Source of the DNA: an uncultured Bacteroidales bacterium | GTDB lineage: Bacteria; Bacteroidota; Bacteroidia; Bacteroidales; UBA932 | Direction: 5' to 3' | Assembly (NCBI GenBank): GCA_944326235.1 | Contig: CALVDH010000001.1 | Coordinates: 95,574-159,573, forward strand | DNA: 64,000 nt | Part shown: one piece after another, positions 43,261 to 50,902 of the stretch | Numbering within the stretch: position 1 is the stretch's first letter | Layout: each line of letters starts with the position of its first letter | Program-made: the position numbers and the translations under genes | The notes under the pieces: model-generated | What the model saw: only the letters and a program-made list of their open reading frames with translations | What the model was told of the DNA's origin: nothing | Databases searched by the model: none

Positions 43261-44439
43261 ATGAAGAATATGGAACAGCTTATTGAACTATTCAGGAGGT
43301 TGCTGGACTATACGGATACAGCTTACGTAAGGTATCTGCATGACCGGATAGACTGGTCTGCCAGGATGATCGGGATTGTGGGGCCGAGGGGCGTCGGCAA
43401 GACGACAATGCTGCTGCAGCATATCAAGTTGTATCATTCAGTTAAAGACACCTTGTTTGTCAATGCGGATGATATCTATTTTGCGGAGCACAGGCTTTAC
43501 GACCTGGCTTCTGATTTTTACAGGCAGGGGGGAAAGTTTCTTTTCATAGATGAGGTGCATAAGTACCGGGACTGGTCCAAGGAACTGAAAATGATATATG
43601 ACTATTATCCGGACTTCAATGTAGTATTCACAGGTTCCTCCATTCTGGATATATACAAAGGCAATGCAGACTTAAGCCGCCGTGTCGTCAGTTTCTATAT
43701 GCCCGGCCTGTCTTTCCGGGAGTATCTTATTTTGGCCGAAGGAATCCGGCTGCCGGCATATTCTCTGGAAGAGATATTGGAAAACAAGGTGGAGATACCT
43801 GTCTCCAAGCGTCCGCTGGCTTTATTTAAAGAGTATCTGTCAAAAGGCTACTATCCATTCTTTTCCGAGCCGGGATATGAGATAAGACTGCGCAATGTGG
43901 TGAATCTTACGGTGGAGAGTGATATCCCGGTATATGCCAACCTGAACGTCGCATCTGCCAAGAAAATGCGCCAGCTGCTGTATGTCATTGCGCAGAGTGT
44001 ACCGTTCAAGCCCAATTTTACCAAAATCGGACAGATGACGGATCTGCACCGGAATCAGGTTGCTGATTTCCTGTTCTATTTGGAGAAGGCCGGCATAATA
44101 GCTCAGTTAAGGGGAACTACAGCAGGAATCAGGCAACTCGGTAAAGTAGAAAAAACGTATCTGGACAATACCAATCTGGCGTATTCTCTATCTGAAAATA
44201 CACCGGATATCGGCAATGTCAGGGAGACGTTTTTCCTTTCCCAGATGAAAGTGAACAATGAGGTGCTGTCTTCGGACAAGGCGGATTTTCAGATAGGTAA
44301 GTACACTTTTGAAATCGGGGGGGCTAACAAACAGCAGAAGCAGATACATGGACTTGGCAATGCGTATGTGGTGAAAGATGACATAGAGTATGGTTACGGC
44401 AATGTCATACCGTTGTGGCATTTCGGATTCAATTATTGA
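43261..44439 (+). CDS. AAA family ATPase with DUF4143 domain
   Basis: A 392-residue protein of the AAA_14/DUF4143 family. Walker A is [14 protein letters not shown] near residues 38-51, Walker B is KFLFIDEVH (about 96-104), and a sensor FTGSS follows. The C-terminal half contains the winged-helix and nuclease-like DUF4143 region (TKIGQMTDLHRNQVADFLFYLEKAG). Such ATPases are multicopy in Bacteroidales genomes and are usually isolated genes; their role is unknown and may be defensive or selfish. The large inverted repeat sits directly in front of the promoter. An ATG three codons downstream (43270) is an alternative start. Confidence 0.88.
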   Translation: MKNMEQLIELFRRLLDYTDTAYVRYLHDRIDWSARMIGIVGPRGVGKTTMLLQHIKLYHSVKDTLFVNADDIYFAEHRLYDLASDFYRQGGKFLFIDEVHKYRDWSKELKMIYDYYPDFNVVFTGSSILDIYKGNADLSRRVVSFYMPGLSFREYLILAEGIRLPAYSLEEILENKVEIPVSKRPLALFKEYLSKGYYPFFSEPGYEIRLRNVVNLTVESDIPVYANLNVASAKKMRQLLYVIAQSVPFKPNFTKIGQMTDLHRNQVADFLFYLEKAGIIAQLRGTTAGIRQLGKVEKTYLDNTNLAYSLSENTPDIGNVRETFFLSQMKVNNEVLSSDKADFQIGKYTFEIGGANKQQKQIHGLGNAYVVKDDIEYGYGNVIPLWHFGFNY

Positions 44440-44448
44440 ATTATTCAC

Positions 44449-44456
44449 TATATTTG
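44449..44456 (+). promoter_or_regulatory. -7 promoter box for the 133-residue membrane protein
   Basis: TATATTTG, 24 bases before ATG 44481 and ten bases after the ATPase stop. Confidence 0.55.
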
Positions 44457-44480
44457 TCACGGTAATAAGATAAATCATAT

Positions 44481-44882
44481 ATGGACTGGCTGAGCATCAT
44501 CATCGCGATATTGGTATTCGTACTTCCCGCCATCTTCGAGGGCGACAAGAAGAAGAAAAAGCGGAAAGAGGCGCATCTGCCGCATCCGGTGGAGGATCCG
44601 GATCTGATGGAGATGCCGTGGTCCGGGGAGAACGTGCCCGGTGAGGCTCCTCAGGCGGAGGAGGTGATGCCCGAACCGGTGCAGGAGATGCCCGTCCGGC
44701 GGCCTGCGGAGCCTGAGCCCGTATCCGTGCCGGTCTCCAGGCCGGAACCAGCACCGGCACCCGTTCCTGTTCCTCCTCCGGTCCCGTCACGGATCCGCAA
44801 GCGCCGCTTCAGTGCCAGGGATATGGTGATATATTCCGAGATAATGCATCCGAAGTATCTTGAGGATTATAAGAAAAAGTAG
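44481..44882 (+). CDS. Small membrane protein with Pro/Glu-rich tail
   Basis: A 133-residue protein: one N-terminal membrane span (about residues 3-19), a lysine-rich stop-transfer stretch, a disordered Pro/Glu/Val-rich middle (about 40-105) and a short basic C-terminus (FSARDMVIYSEIMHPKYLEDY) that looks conserved enough to be an interaction motif. No family recognised. It has its own promoter and precedes greA. Confidence 0.65.
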   Translation: MDWLSIIIAILVFVLPAIFEGDKKKKKRKEAHLPHPVEDPDLMEMPWSGENVPGEAPQAEEVMPEPVQEMPVRRPAEPEPVSVPVSRPEPAPAPVPVPPPVPSRIRKRRFSARDMVIYSEIMHPKYLEDYKKK

Positions 44883-44919
44883 AAAATCAAAATTTGTGGG
44901 TTTTATTTAAAAATATTCG

Positions 44920-44927
44920 TATCTTTG
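44920..44927 (+). promoter_or_regulatory. -7 promoter box of greA
   Basis: TATCTTTG. Transcription would start near 44932, only a few bases before a terminator-like hairpin. Confidence 0.6.
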
Positions 44928-44934
44928 CATTTAG

Positions 44935-44970
44935 AAAGGGTCCCGTACGACAGCGCGGGATTCTTTTTTT
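44935..44970 (+). terminator. Terminator-like hairpin in the greA leader
   Basis: AAAGGGTCCCG at 44935-44945 pairs with CGGGATTCTTT at 44956-44966 (two G-U pairs), followed by more T. It lies between the greA promoter and the ATG at 45002, so it could act as an attenuator or give a short leader RNA. Confidence 0.6.
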
Positions 44971-45001
44971 GATTTTTGTAAAATAACAGAACAAGTCAAT
45001 T

Positions 45002-45472
45002 ATGTCAGACACTCATTATGTAACAGCCGAAGGTCTTGAGAAGCTCAAGGCCGAACTGGCGGAGGCCATCAGCCAGCGTCCCGTTATTTCCAGACAGATC
45101 GCGGAGGCCAGGGACAAGGGCGACCTCTCTGAGAACGCAGAATACGATGCAGCCAAGGAGGCTCAGGGCCTTCTGGAGCTCAAGATATCCAAGCTCGAGA
45201 ATCTCGTGGCCAACGCCCGCGTCATCGACGAGTCCAAGATCAACACCGACCACGTGCAGATGCTCACCAAGGTGACGCTCAAGAACCTGCTCAACAACAC
45301 CACCGTCCAGTACACCCTGGTCGGCGAGAGCGAGGCCAACTTCCGCGAGGGCAAGCTGGCTGCAGGTACCCCTATAGGCAAGGCCCTGATAGGCAAGCGT
45401 AAGGGCGATGTAGTGGAGGTCAAGGTTCCCTCCGGCATCCTGAAGTTCGAAATCCTCGATATCTCACTCTAA
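45002..45472 (+). CDS. greA: Transcription elongation factor GreA
   Basis: Rescues backtracked RNA polymerase by stimulating transcript cleavage through its secondary channel. The 156-residue protein has the N-terminal coiled coil with the acidic tip RDKGDLSENAEYDAAKE (Asp and Glu that hold catalytic Mg), and the C-terminal FKBP-like domain with GTPIGKALIGKRKGDVVEV. Typical length. The HIT gene follows after 15 bases, so greA, HIT and the thioredoxin-fold gene form one unit. Confidence 0.97.
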   Translation: MSDTHYVTAEGLEKLKAELAEAISQRPVISRQIAEARDKGDLSENAEYDAAKEAQGLLELKISKLENLVANARVIDESKINTDHVQMLTKVTLKNLLNNTTVQYTLVGESEANFREGKLAAGTPIGKALIGKRKGDVVEVKVPSGILKFEILDISL

Positions 45473-45487
45473 CCGGTACAGGAAATT

Positions 45488-45889
45488 ATGGCATCTGTTT
45501 TTTCTAAAATAGTAAAGGGGGAGATACCCTCCTACAAGGTCGCTGAGACCGATAGCTGCTACGCATTTCTGGACATCAATCCCCTGAAGGAGGGACATAC
45601 CCTGGTTATTCCGAAGAAGGAGGTGGACTACCTCTTCGATCTGGACGAGCAGACCTACGTGGAGCTGCAGCTTTTCGCCCGTAAGGTCGCCATGGCTGTC
45701 AGGGCCGCAGTCCCCTGCAAGAGGGTAGGAGTGGCCGTGCTGGGGATGGAAGTGCCTCACGCACACATACATCTGGTGCCCCTGGACAGCGAGGGCGACA
45801 TGGATTTCAGGAAGACGAAACTTTCACTGAGCGGTGAGCGCTTCGAGGCCCTGGCGGCCTCCATCGCTGCGGAATATGCTAAGCTCTGA
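45488..45889 (+). CDS. HIT family nucleotide-binding hydrolase
   Basis: A 133-residue HINT-type protein. The zinc-independent histidine triad is HAHIHLVPL (about residues 97-105) and EGHTLVIPKKEVDYLFDL lies near residues 36-53. These enzymes hydrolyse AMP from lysine or phosphoramidates. Placement next to greA is common in Bacteroidota. Confidence 0.92.
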   Translation: MASVFSKIVKGEIPSYKVAETDSCYAFLDINPLKEGHTLVIPKKEVDYLFDLDEQTYVELQLFARKVAMAVRAAVPCKRVGVAVLGMEVPHAHIHLVPLDSEGDMDFRKTKLSLSGERFEALAASIAAEYAKL

Positions 45890-45893
45890 GTCT

Positions 45894-47063
45894 ATGAGAT
45901 CGAAATACTACTGGATTTGTTTATTCTCCCTGCCGTTGTTCACAGCCCTTCTCACAACATGCGGAAACAGGGATACAGCGCGTATAAATCTTACAGTAAA
46001 AGGTGCTCCGGACAGCACGGAAGTAGTGGTCTCACGTCTGGCCATGAACGAGATGCAGGTGTTGGACACAGTGTACACATCCAAAGGGAAGGTTGCCTAT
46101 AAAGTGACAGTTTATCCTGATTCGCCTGAATTCGTGTATCTTACGTATGGTCAAGGAGGAAATGTCCCGCTTTTGCTTCAGGACAGGGACAGGGTGAACG
46201 TGACCGCTGACTGGTCTGATCTCTCAAAGGTCTCGGTCGAGGGTTCCGAGGAGTCTGTCCTGATGCAGGAGGTGGATTCGGTCATAAAGGCGTTCAACGC
46301 GGAGTTCGACAGGCTGGCCTCGGAACTTGCCGAAGCTGAGGAAAGAGGCGGACAGGCAGAGGTGACCCGTCTGAAAAGGGAACTGGGCTCTCTCTATGTC
46401 AAGTGCAAGCAGAATGCCATAAAGTATGTTTACTCGCATCCTAAGTCGATGAGCGTGATTCCCATGCTCTACCTGAAGACATCCGGTGGCCTGCCGGTAT
46501 TCTCCCAGACGACCGATGCTATCCTTATGGAAAGGGTCTATGACAGTCTGAAGACGGTGTATCCGGCATCTCCTTATCTGGTGTCGCTGGCAGACGAAGT
46601 GAGTCTGAGGCTCAATGCCATGGAGATTCAGAACAAGATGGCTGCCGCCGAAGCCGTGGACTTTCCCGAGATAGTCCTCAATGACGTAAACGGTCAGCAG
46701 CAGTCCCTGACGGCTCTCAAGGGTAAGGTGATAATCCTCATGTTCTGGGATGCCTCCAATGTAGAGCAGAGGGTCTACAATACTGACCTGAAGATACTCT
46801 ACGAAAGATATCACAGCCGCGGCCTGGAAGTATATCAGGTCGGACTCAATTCGGACAAGACAGCATGGGCCATGCAGGTCAAGGAGCAGGGGCTGCCCTG
46901 GATCAGCGTATGCGACCCTGCGGCCGGTGCCTCTGTGGGAGCGATGCTGTACAACATCACTCAGCTTCCTTCGATGTACGTGATATCCCGTGACGGCAGC
47001 ATCCAGTCCAGGGATGTGTTCGACATGCGTATGCTGGAAAACGAGATACGCCGCCTGCTATAG
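45894..47063 (+). CDS. Lipoprotein with DUF4369 and a cysteine-less thioredoxin fold
   Basis: A 389-residue exported protein. The signal ends in a lipobox (LLTTC), so it is lipid-anchored in the envelope. An N-terminal DUF4369-like beta domain (about 25-120) and a helical linker precede a TlpA/AhpC-type thioredoxin fold (about 245-389). The site where TlpA proteins have W-C-x-x-C reads FWDASNVEQRV, with no cysteine, so thiol oxidoreductase activity is not expected. The cis-Pro loop survives as TQLPSMYVI. Start ATG 45894 follows the HIT stop by four bases; the frame is open further up but inside the HIT gene. Its stop overlaps the stop of tsaB on the other strand. Confidence 0.85.
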   Translation: MRSKYYWICLFSLPLFTALLTTCGNRDTARINLTVKGAPDSTEVVVSRLAMNEMQVLDTVYTSKGKVAYKVTVYPDSPEFVYLTYGQGGNVPLLLQDRDRVNVTADWSDLSKVSVEGSEESVLMQEVDSVIKAFNAEFDRLASELAEAEERGGQAEVTRLKRELGSLYVKCKQNAIKYVYSHPKSMSVIPMLYLKTSGGLPVFSQTTDAILMERVYDSLKTVYPASPYLVSLADEVSLRLNAMEIQNKMAAAEAVDFPEIVLNDVNGQQQSLTALKGKVIILMFWDASNVEQRVYNTDLKILYERYHSRGLEVYQVGLNSDKTAWAMQVKEQGLPWISVCDPAAGASVGAMLYNITQLPSMYVISRDGSIQSRDVFDMRMLENEIRRLL

Positions 47064-47798
47064 CCGGCGCTCCGGATGCAGTACGGCCTCGATCTTCCTG
47101 GACGGGTCGGCTGCAATGAATTCCTTAAGATAGAAGGGTTCGAAGTACGCTGTGTCTTCGAACCTTTTTTCTTGCAGGGCCAGGAAGGCAGCGGCGGCCA
47201 TGTCTTCGGCTTCGGGGCGGGAGGGGAGGAAAATACACCTGTCCCGGAACTGCTCAGGGATCATGCTTTCGTATTTGGCGGCTCCATCTCCGGTGAATAC
47301 GGCCCGGCGGTATTCTGCCAGCGTGCCGGAGAAGGTGTCGGGAGCAAGCACCACGGCTTCTGTGTCCGAGATGCGCTGTGCCGATGAATCATAGAGGGCC
47401 GTGTAGACCTCCATGCGGCGGGCGTCTAACATCGGTATTATCACCGTACCCTCCGGATCTTCCTGTACGGCTCCGGTCCTGATGGCCCCGTACGCGATGG
47501 CGGTCAGGGTCTCTATGCCGATCAGCGGTATTCCGGCGCCGAAGCAGATGCCCTTGGCGGTGGAAACGCCTACCCGCAGTCCTGTGTAGGAGCCGGGACC
47601 GGAACTGACGGCGACGGCTGCAAGGTCCTGTATCCGCATTCCTGCGCGGCTGACTGTGTCCTGTATCAGCGGAGCCAGCTGTGAGGCCTGACTCCTGGCC
47701 TCTGTGATGTGTCCTGACGAGAGGATTTCATTTCCTTCCGAGACGGCGACGGAGCATACGTCGGTGGCCGTCTCTATAAGCAGTATTCTATTGTTCAT
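47058..47798 (-). CDS. tsaB: tRNA threonylcarbamoyladenosine biosynthesis protein TsaB
   Basis: Partner of TsaD in making t6A37 of ANN-decoding tRNAs. The 246-residue protein shows the ASKHA-fold start LLIETATDVCSVAV, the SSGPGSYTGLRVGVSTAKG signature and an IPMLDARRMEVYTA segment. ATG 47798 (MNNRILL) overlaps the upstream adaptor gene by 11 bases; another in-frame ATG at 47816 is possible. It is the last gene of the tolC-adaptor-tsaB unit. Confidence 0.93.
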   Translation of the reverse strand: MNNRILLIETATDVCSVAVSEGNEILSSGHITEARSQASQLAPLIQDTVSRAGMRIQDLAAVAVSSGPGSYTGLRVGVSTAKGICFGAGIPLIGIETLTAIAYGAIRTGAVQEDPEGTVIIPMLDARRMEVYTALYDSSAQRISDTEAVVLAPDTFSGTLAEYRRAVFTGDGAAKYESMIPEQFRDRCIFLPSRPEAEDMAAAAFLALQEKRFEDTAYFEPFYLKEFIAADPSRKIEAVLHPERRL

Positions 47799-49020
47799 TG
47801 TCTTTGGTGTAGTCATTGTCTGTCTGAGGGCGGACTTCCATGCCGTCCTCGAGTATTCTGCTGATGGTGCTGTAGGGCCCGGTGACTATCTCGACCGTGT
47901 CCGCGGCTCCCAGCCCCGATATTACCTCGATATTCTCAATGTCCTGTATGCCTGTGGTGACTGCTACTTTGCGGACTGTCGATGACTGACGGTCCAGGAC
48001 GAACACGCAGCCGTCAGGTGTCACGGCCTGCAGGGGTATCTTCGTCACTCCGTCCTTGCGCTCGGTCTCGATCTCTACCGATGCCGACATGCCGGGGCGG
48101 AACGGAATCGGGTCGGAGGTCAGCAGGTCGGCGTAGGACTCCCGGAGGATGCGTACCTTGACCTCGAAATTGGTCACGTCGGTCAGGGCGGCAGTCGTAC
48201 TGCCCAGATTCTTGGCCGAGTTGGCTATCTGGGTCACCACTCCCTTGAACGTCCTGCCGGGGTAGGCGTCAACCTCTATATCCGCGGTGTCCCCCTTGGT
48301 TATGCGGATGATGTCGTTCTCGTTGACATCCACCAGTACTTCCATCATGTCAAAGTCCGCTATACGGAGCATCTCCGTTCCCGCCATCTGGGAAGTTCCG
48401 ACCACTCTCTCGCCCTTCTCCACGCTGAGGCTGGAGACGATGCCGTCAATAGGGGAGTAAATAACGGTCTTGGTGAGGTTCTCCTCGGCCTCGTCGAGGG
48501 AGGCTACGGCACTCTCGATGTTGTACTCGGCGGCGTTGAGCTGTTCGCGGGCCATCTCATACTCTGCGGTGGAGGCCTGAAACTCCTGGAGGGATATGGC
48601 TTTCTGCCCGTATAGCTGCTTGTTGCGCATGTAGTTCTGCTCGGCCTGGGTGAAGCTGGCTTTCTGCTGCTGGTACTGGGCCCGGGTCGCGTTCAGGGTG
48701 GCGGCGGCCCTGTCCCGCAGGGAGATGTACACGTCCTGCTTGATCTTGATGACCAGGTCTCCCCGGCTGACGCGGTCTCCCTCCTCTACATTCAGCTCTA
48801 TAATCTCTCCCGAGACGTCAGGAGATATCTTGACCTCCGTAACGGGGTGGATCTTGCCGTTGGCCGGAATCCTCTCTACTATCGTGCCTGTGGAGGGTAC
48901 GGCAACAGTGACGGGCTCCCCGTTCTCCTGACCGAGGACGGCGTATATTATGGCAGCCGCCAGAATTACAGCCACGGCTGCAAGGATATTTCTAAGTGCT
49001 TTATTCTTTTTCTTTTTCAT
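47788..49020 (-). CDS. Periplasmic adaptor (HlyD/MacA-RND type membrane fusion protein)
   Basis: A 410-residue membrane fusion protein: N-terminal membrane anchor (about 9-30), a biotinyl-lipoyl domain split around a long alpha-hairpin (VSGEIIELNVEEGDRVSRGDLVIKI, then helices to about residue 175), a beta-barrel and a membrane-proximal domain. It bridges an inner-membrane pump and a TolC-like channel. Downstream of its tolC gene there is no RND or ABC pump gene; the nearest candidate is the C39-peptidase ABC transporter at 50903-52999. So it may serve peptide export, or a pump elsewhere in the genome. Confidence 0.9.
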   Translation of the reverse strand: MKKKKNKALRNILAAVAVILAAAIIYAVLGQENGEPVTVAVPSTGTIVERIPANGKIHPVTEVKISPDVSGEIIELNVEEGDRVSRGDLVIKIKQDVYISLRDRAAATLNATRAQYQQQKASFTQAEQNYMRNKQLYGQKAISLQEFQASTAEYEMAREQLNAAEYNIESAVASLDEAEENLTKTVIYSPIDGIVSSLSVEKGERVVGTSQMAGTEMLRIADFDMMEVLVDVNENDIIRITKGDTADIEVDAYPGRTFKGVVTQIANSAKNLGSTTAALTDVTNFEVKVRILRESYADLLTSDPIPFRPGMSASVEIETERKDGVTKIPLQAVTPDGCVFVLDRQSSTVRKVAVTTGIQDIENIEVISGLGAADTVEIVTGPYSTISRILEDGMEVRPQTDNDYTKDNEQ

Positions 49021-49030
49021 AATATGTCCT

Positions 49031-50380
49031 TTATAGCGTCAGGGGCAGGCCCTTGTAATAATCTATAATCTTGAGCTGGAAGACATACTGGTACTTGGCC
49101 TGAATATATTCCGAGCGGGCCTTGAAGAGGTTGGTCCTGGCCACGGTATAGTCTGTACCGTTGAGGGCTCCGGCATTGAACTTCTCTTCCACATACCTGA
49201 AGGACTCTTCCATGGATGATACATTGGCCATGGCCGCCTCCATCTGCCGGAGATATGTCCCGGCCTCAGTGACGGCTGTCTGGATCTCCTTGTACAGTTC
49301 CTGCTGCCTGATGCGCAGGTCCAGTTCGAGACTCTGTCTGGACAGCCTGGCGTTCTTGACGTTGGTGCGGACTGTCCAGTTGTTGAAAATGGGGATGCTC
49401 AGGCCGATGCTTATAGCCGGGTTGATGTTGTCCCGGAACTGCTCGAAGAAGGGATAGGTGCTTCCGTCCGGAGCGTAGGAGGAGGAACTGTAGAATGTTC
49501 CGTAACTGGCCGACAGGGATATCTTGGGCCAGTACTGTCCCTGGGCGGTCCTGAGCTCCAGGTCTCCCTTCTCCAGTGCCAGTCTGGCGCTCTGGATTAC
49601 GGGCATGGACTGGGCGGAGGCATAGATGTCGTCGGTGTTCTCCCCCGTGTATGTTGCGGCTGTCAGGCTGATGTCCGGAGCGGCAATACGGAAGTCCGGG
49701 CTGTAGGGCAGGTCCAGCAGCTGCTGCAGGGCCAGGGTGTTGGCAGTAACCTGGCCCTGTGCGGTTACTACCTGCACTCTCTCGGATGCCAGCTGTGACT
49801 CTATCTCCAGCAGTGCGGTGTAGGGCTGGCTTCCTGCCTCGACCAGCAGCGCGGTGCGGTCCCTCTGCTCGGATATGGACTGGAAGCTCTCTTCCGCGGC
49901 TGCCAGGATTTCCTGGGACAGAAGAATCTGAAGGTAACTCTTCGCAATGGATACGGATATCTCGCCCTTGAGTCTCTCTACTTCCTGTATGGATATCTCC
50001 AGGTTCTTTCGGGAACTCTGCAGGCTGTACAGCTTGGAGAGTCCGTCCAGGAGGTAGACGGAGGCGTTGGCGGAGGCACTTGTGCTCTGGGACAGTTTGT
50101 TGCGGATGATTTCCAGGTTCTGCAGGTCGACGGACCGGCCCCAGTTGAGGCTGTGTCCGAAGGATGCGCTCAGGCTGGGCAGAAAGTCCAGCTTGTCCTG
50201 CAGCAGCTGATTCCCGCTGCGGGAGACTTCCAGGTTCTGCTTCTGTACCGTAAGGTTGTTGGCCCAGGCATACTCTATGCATCTCTCGAGAGTCCAGACA
50301 TCCTGGGCTGTGAGGGTAACTGAGAAGAGCATGGTCAGGGCTATGACCGCAGCCGTATGTTTTATGGCGGAAACCTGCAT
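49031..50380 (-). CDS. TolC family outer-membrane efflux protein
   Basis: A 449-residue outer-membrane channel subunit with signal peptide (cleavage near TLTAQ, about residue 27) and the two repeated helical/beta halves of the OEP family: WTLERCIEYAWANNLTVQKQN at the start of the first and the second repeat beginning around residue 240. ATG 50380 is chosen over an in-frame ATG at 50419 because the promoter box lies between. It is followed by the adaptor gene 10 bases later. A terminator hairpin (50427-50457) separates it from the peptide genes upstream. Confidence 0.92.
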   Translation of the reverse strand: MQVSAIKHTAAVIALTMLFSVTLTAQDVWTLERCIEYAWANNLTVQKQNLEVSRSGNQLLQDKLDFLPSLSASFGHSLNWGRSVDLQNLEIIRNKLSQSTSASANASVYLLDGLSKLYSLQSSRKNLEISIQEVERLKGEISVSIAKSYLQILLSQEILAAAEESFQSISEQRDRTALLVEAGSQPYTALLEIESQLASERVQVVTAQGQVTANTLALQQLLDLPYSPDFRIAAPDISLTAATYTGENTDDIYASAQSMPVIQSARLALEKGDLELRTAQGQYWPKISLSASYGTFYSSSSYAPDGSTYPFFEQFRDNINPAISIGLSIPIFNNWTVRTNVKNARLSRQSLELDLRIRQQELYKEIQTAVTEAGTYLRQMEAAMANVSSMEESFRYVEEKFNAGALNGTDYTVARTNLFKARSEYIQAKYQYVFQLKIIDYYKGLPLTL

Positions 50381-50396
50381 ATTAAAATCAAATCTA

Positions 50397-50404
50397 CAAA
50401 AATA
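50397..50404 (-). promoter_or_regulatory. -7 promoter box of the tolC-adaptor-tsaB unit
   Basis: TATTTTTG on the minus strand, 16 bases before the ATG at 50380 and downstream of the peptide-operon terminator. Confidence 0.6.
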
Positions 50405-50426
50405 ACAAAAAATACTCATAGATAAA

Positions 50427-50457
50427 GTCCGCCGGAGAACAATCCGCTCCGGCGGAC
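50427..50457 (-). terminator. Terminator of the peptide export operon
   Basis: GTCCGCCGGAG pairs perfectly with CTCCGGCGGAC across nine bases, and on the minus strand it is followed by TTTAT. It lies just after the second peptide gene, so the transporter and both peptides end here. Confidence 0.7.
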
Positions 50458-50478
50458 CGGTATCAGGTCACGGCGGCG

Positions 50479-50655
50479 CTACCATGCGCCTTCTGCCTGT
50501 GGTTTGCGGAATTCTCCTGTGAGCAGGTCGTAGAGTGCCCTGAGGGCTGCTCCGACCAGTCGTCCCAACATTCTGACTACTCTTCCTTCCTGTGAGGCTG
50601 CTCCTCCTATGACTGAGCATGCCTGGACTCTTTCAATAGTGATGAACCGTTCCAT
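50479..50655 (-). CDS. Double-glycine leader peptide B (bacteriocin-like)
   Basis: A 58-codon gene. The leader MERFITIERVQACSVIGG has Gly-Gly at 17-18, Val at -4, Ala at -7, Ile at -12 and Phe at -15, the hydrophobic spacing recognised by C39 peptidases. The predicted mature peptide is 40 residues, Ala/Leu/Arg-rich and amphipathic, with a GxxxG motif (GRLVG) and a closing Trp. It lies 11 bases after peptide gene A and shares its Met-Glu-Arg start. Both follow a C39-domain ABC transporter on the same strand. Function (bacteriocin or signal) is inferred. Alternative: a non-bacteriocin membrane-active peptide. Confidence 0.75.
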   Translation of the reverse strand: MERFITIERVQACSVIGGAASQEGRVVRMLGRLVGAALRALYDLLTGEFRKPQAEGAW

Positions 50656-50666
50656 AGTCTGAGATG

Positions 50667-50855
50667 TTAGGAGTTAGACATTGAACTTACGATATCCTGC
50701 CCTGTCCATCCTTCAATGATGCCGAGGAAGAACTGGTCCAGGTGCTTCTTGATGACTCTTATGACTCCGGCCCAGATGCCGCCGCCATAGACTGTGGTGC
50801 TCAGGTCGGAATTAATACATTCAAACCCTGCGTAGCTGTTGATAATTCTTTCCAT
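50667..50855 (-). CDS. Double-glycine leader peptide A (bacteriocin-like)
   Basis: A 62-codon gene starting MERIINSYAGFECINSDLST. Its leader ends VYGG at residues 24-25; Val is at -4, Ile at -12 and Phe at -15, the same pattern as peptide B. The mature part of about 37 residues begins GIWAG, a GxxxG motif, has a second one in GIIEG, and is cationic in its first half. Such paired GxxxG peptides with double-glycine leaders are the hallmark of class IIb bacteriocins. Placed 47 bases after the transporter stop. Confidence 0.78.
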   Translation of the reverse strand: MERIINSYAGFECINSDLSTTVYGGGIWAGVIRVIKKHLDQFFLGIIEGWTGQDIVSSMSNS

Positions 50856-50902
50856 GATGTTTAGAATTTAATGGTGGTGCCGCGGATGAAAGGCGCCGCG
50901 GC

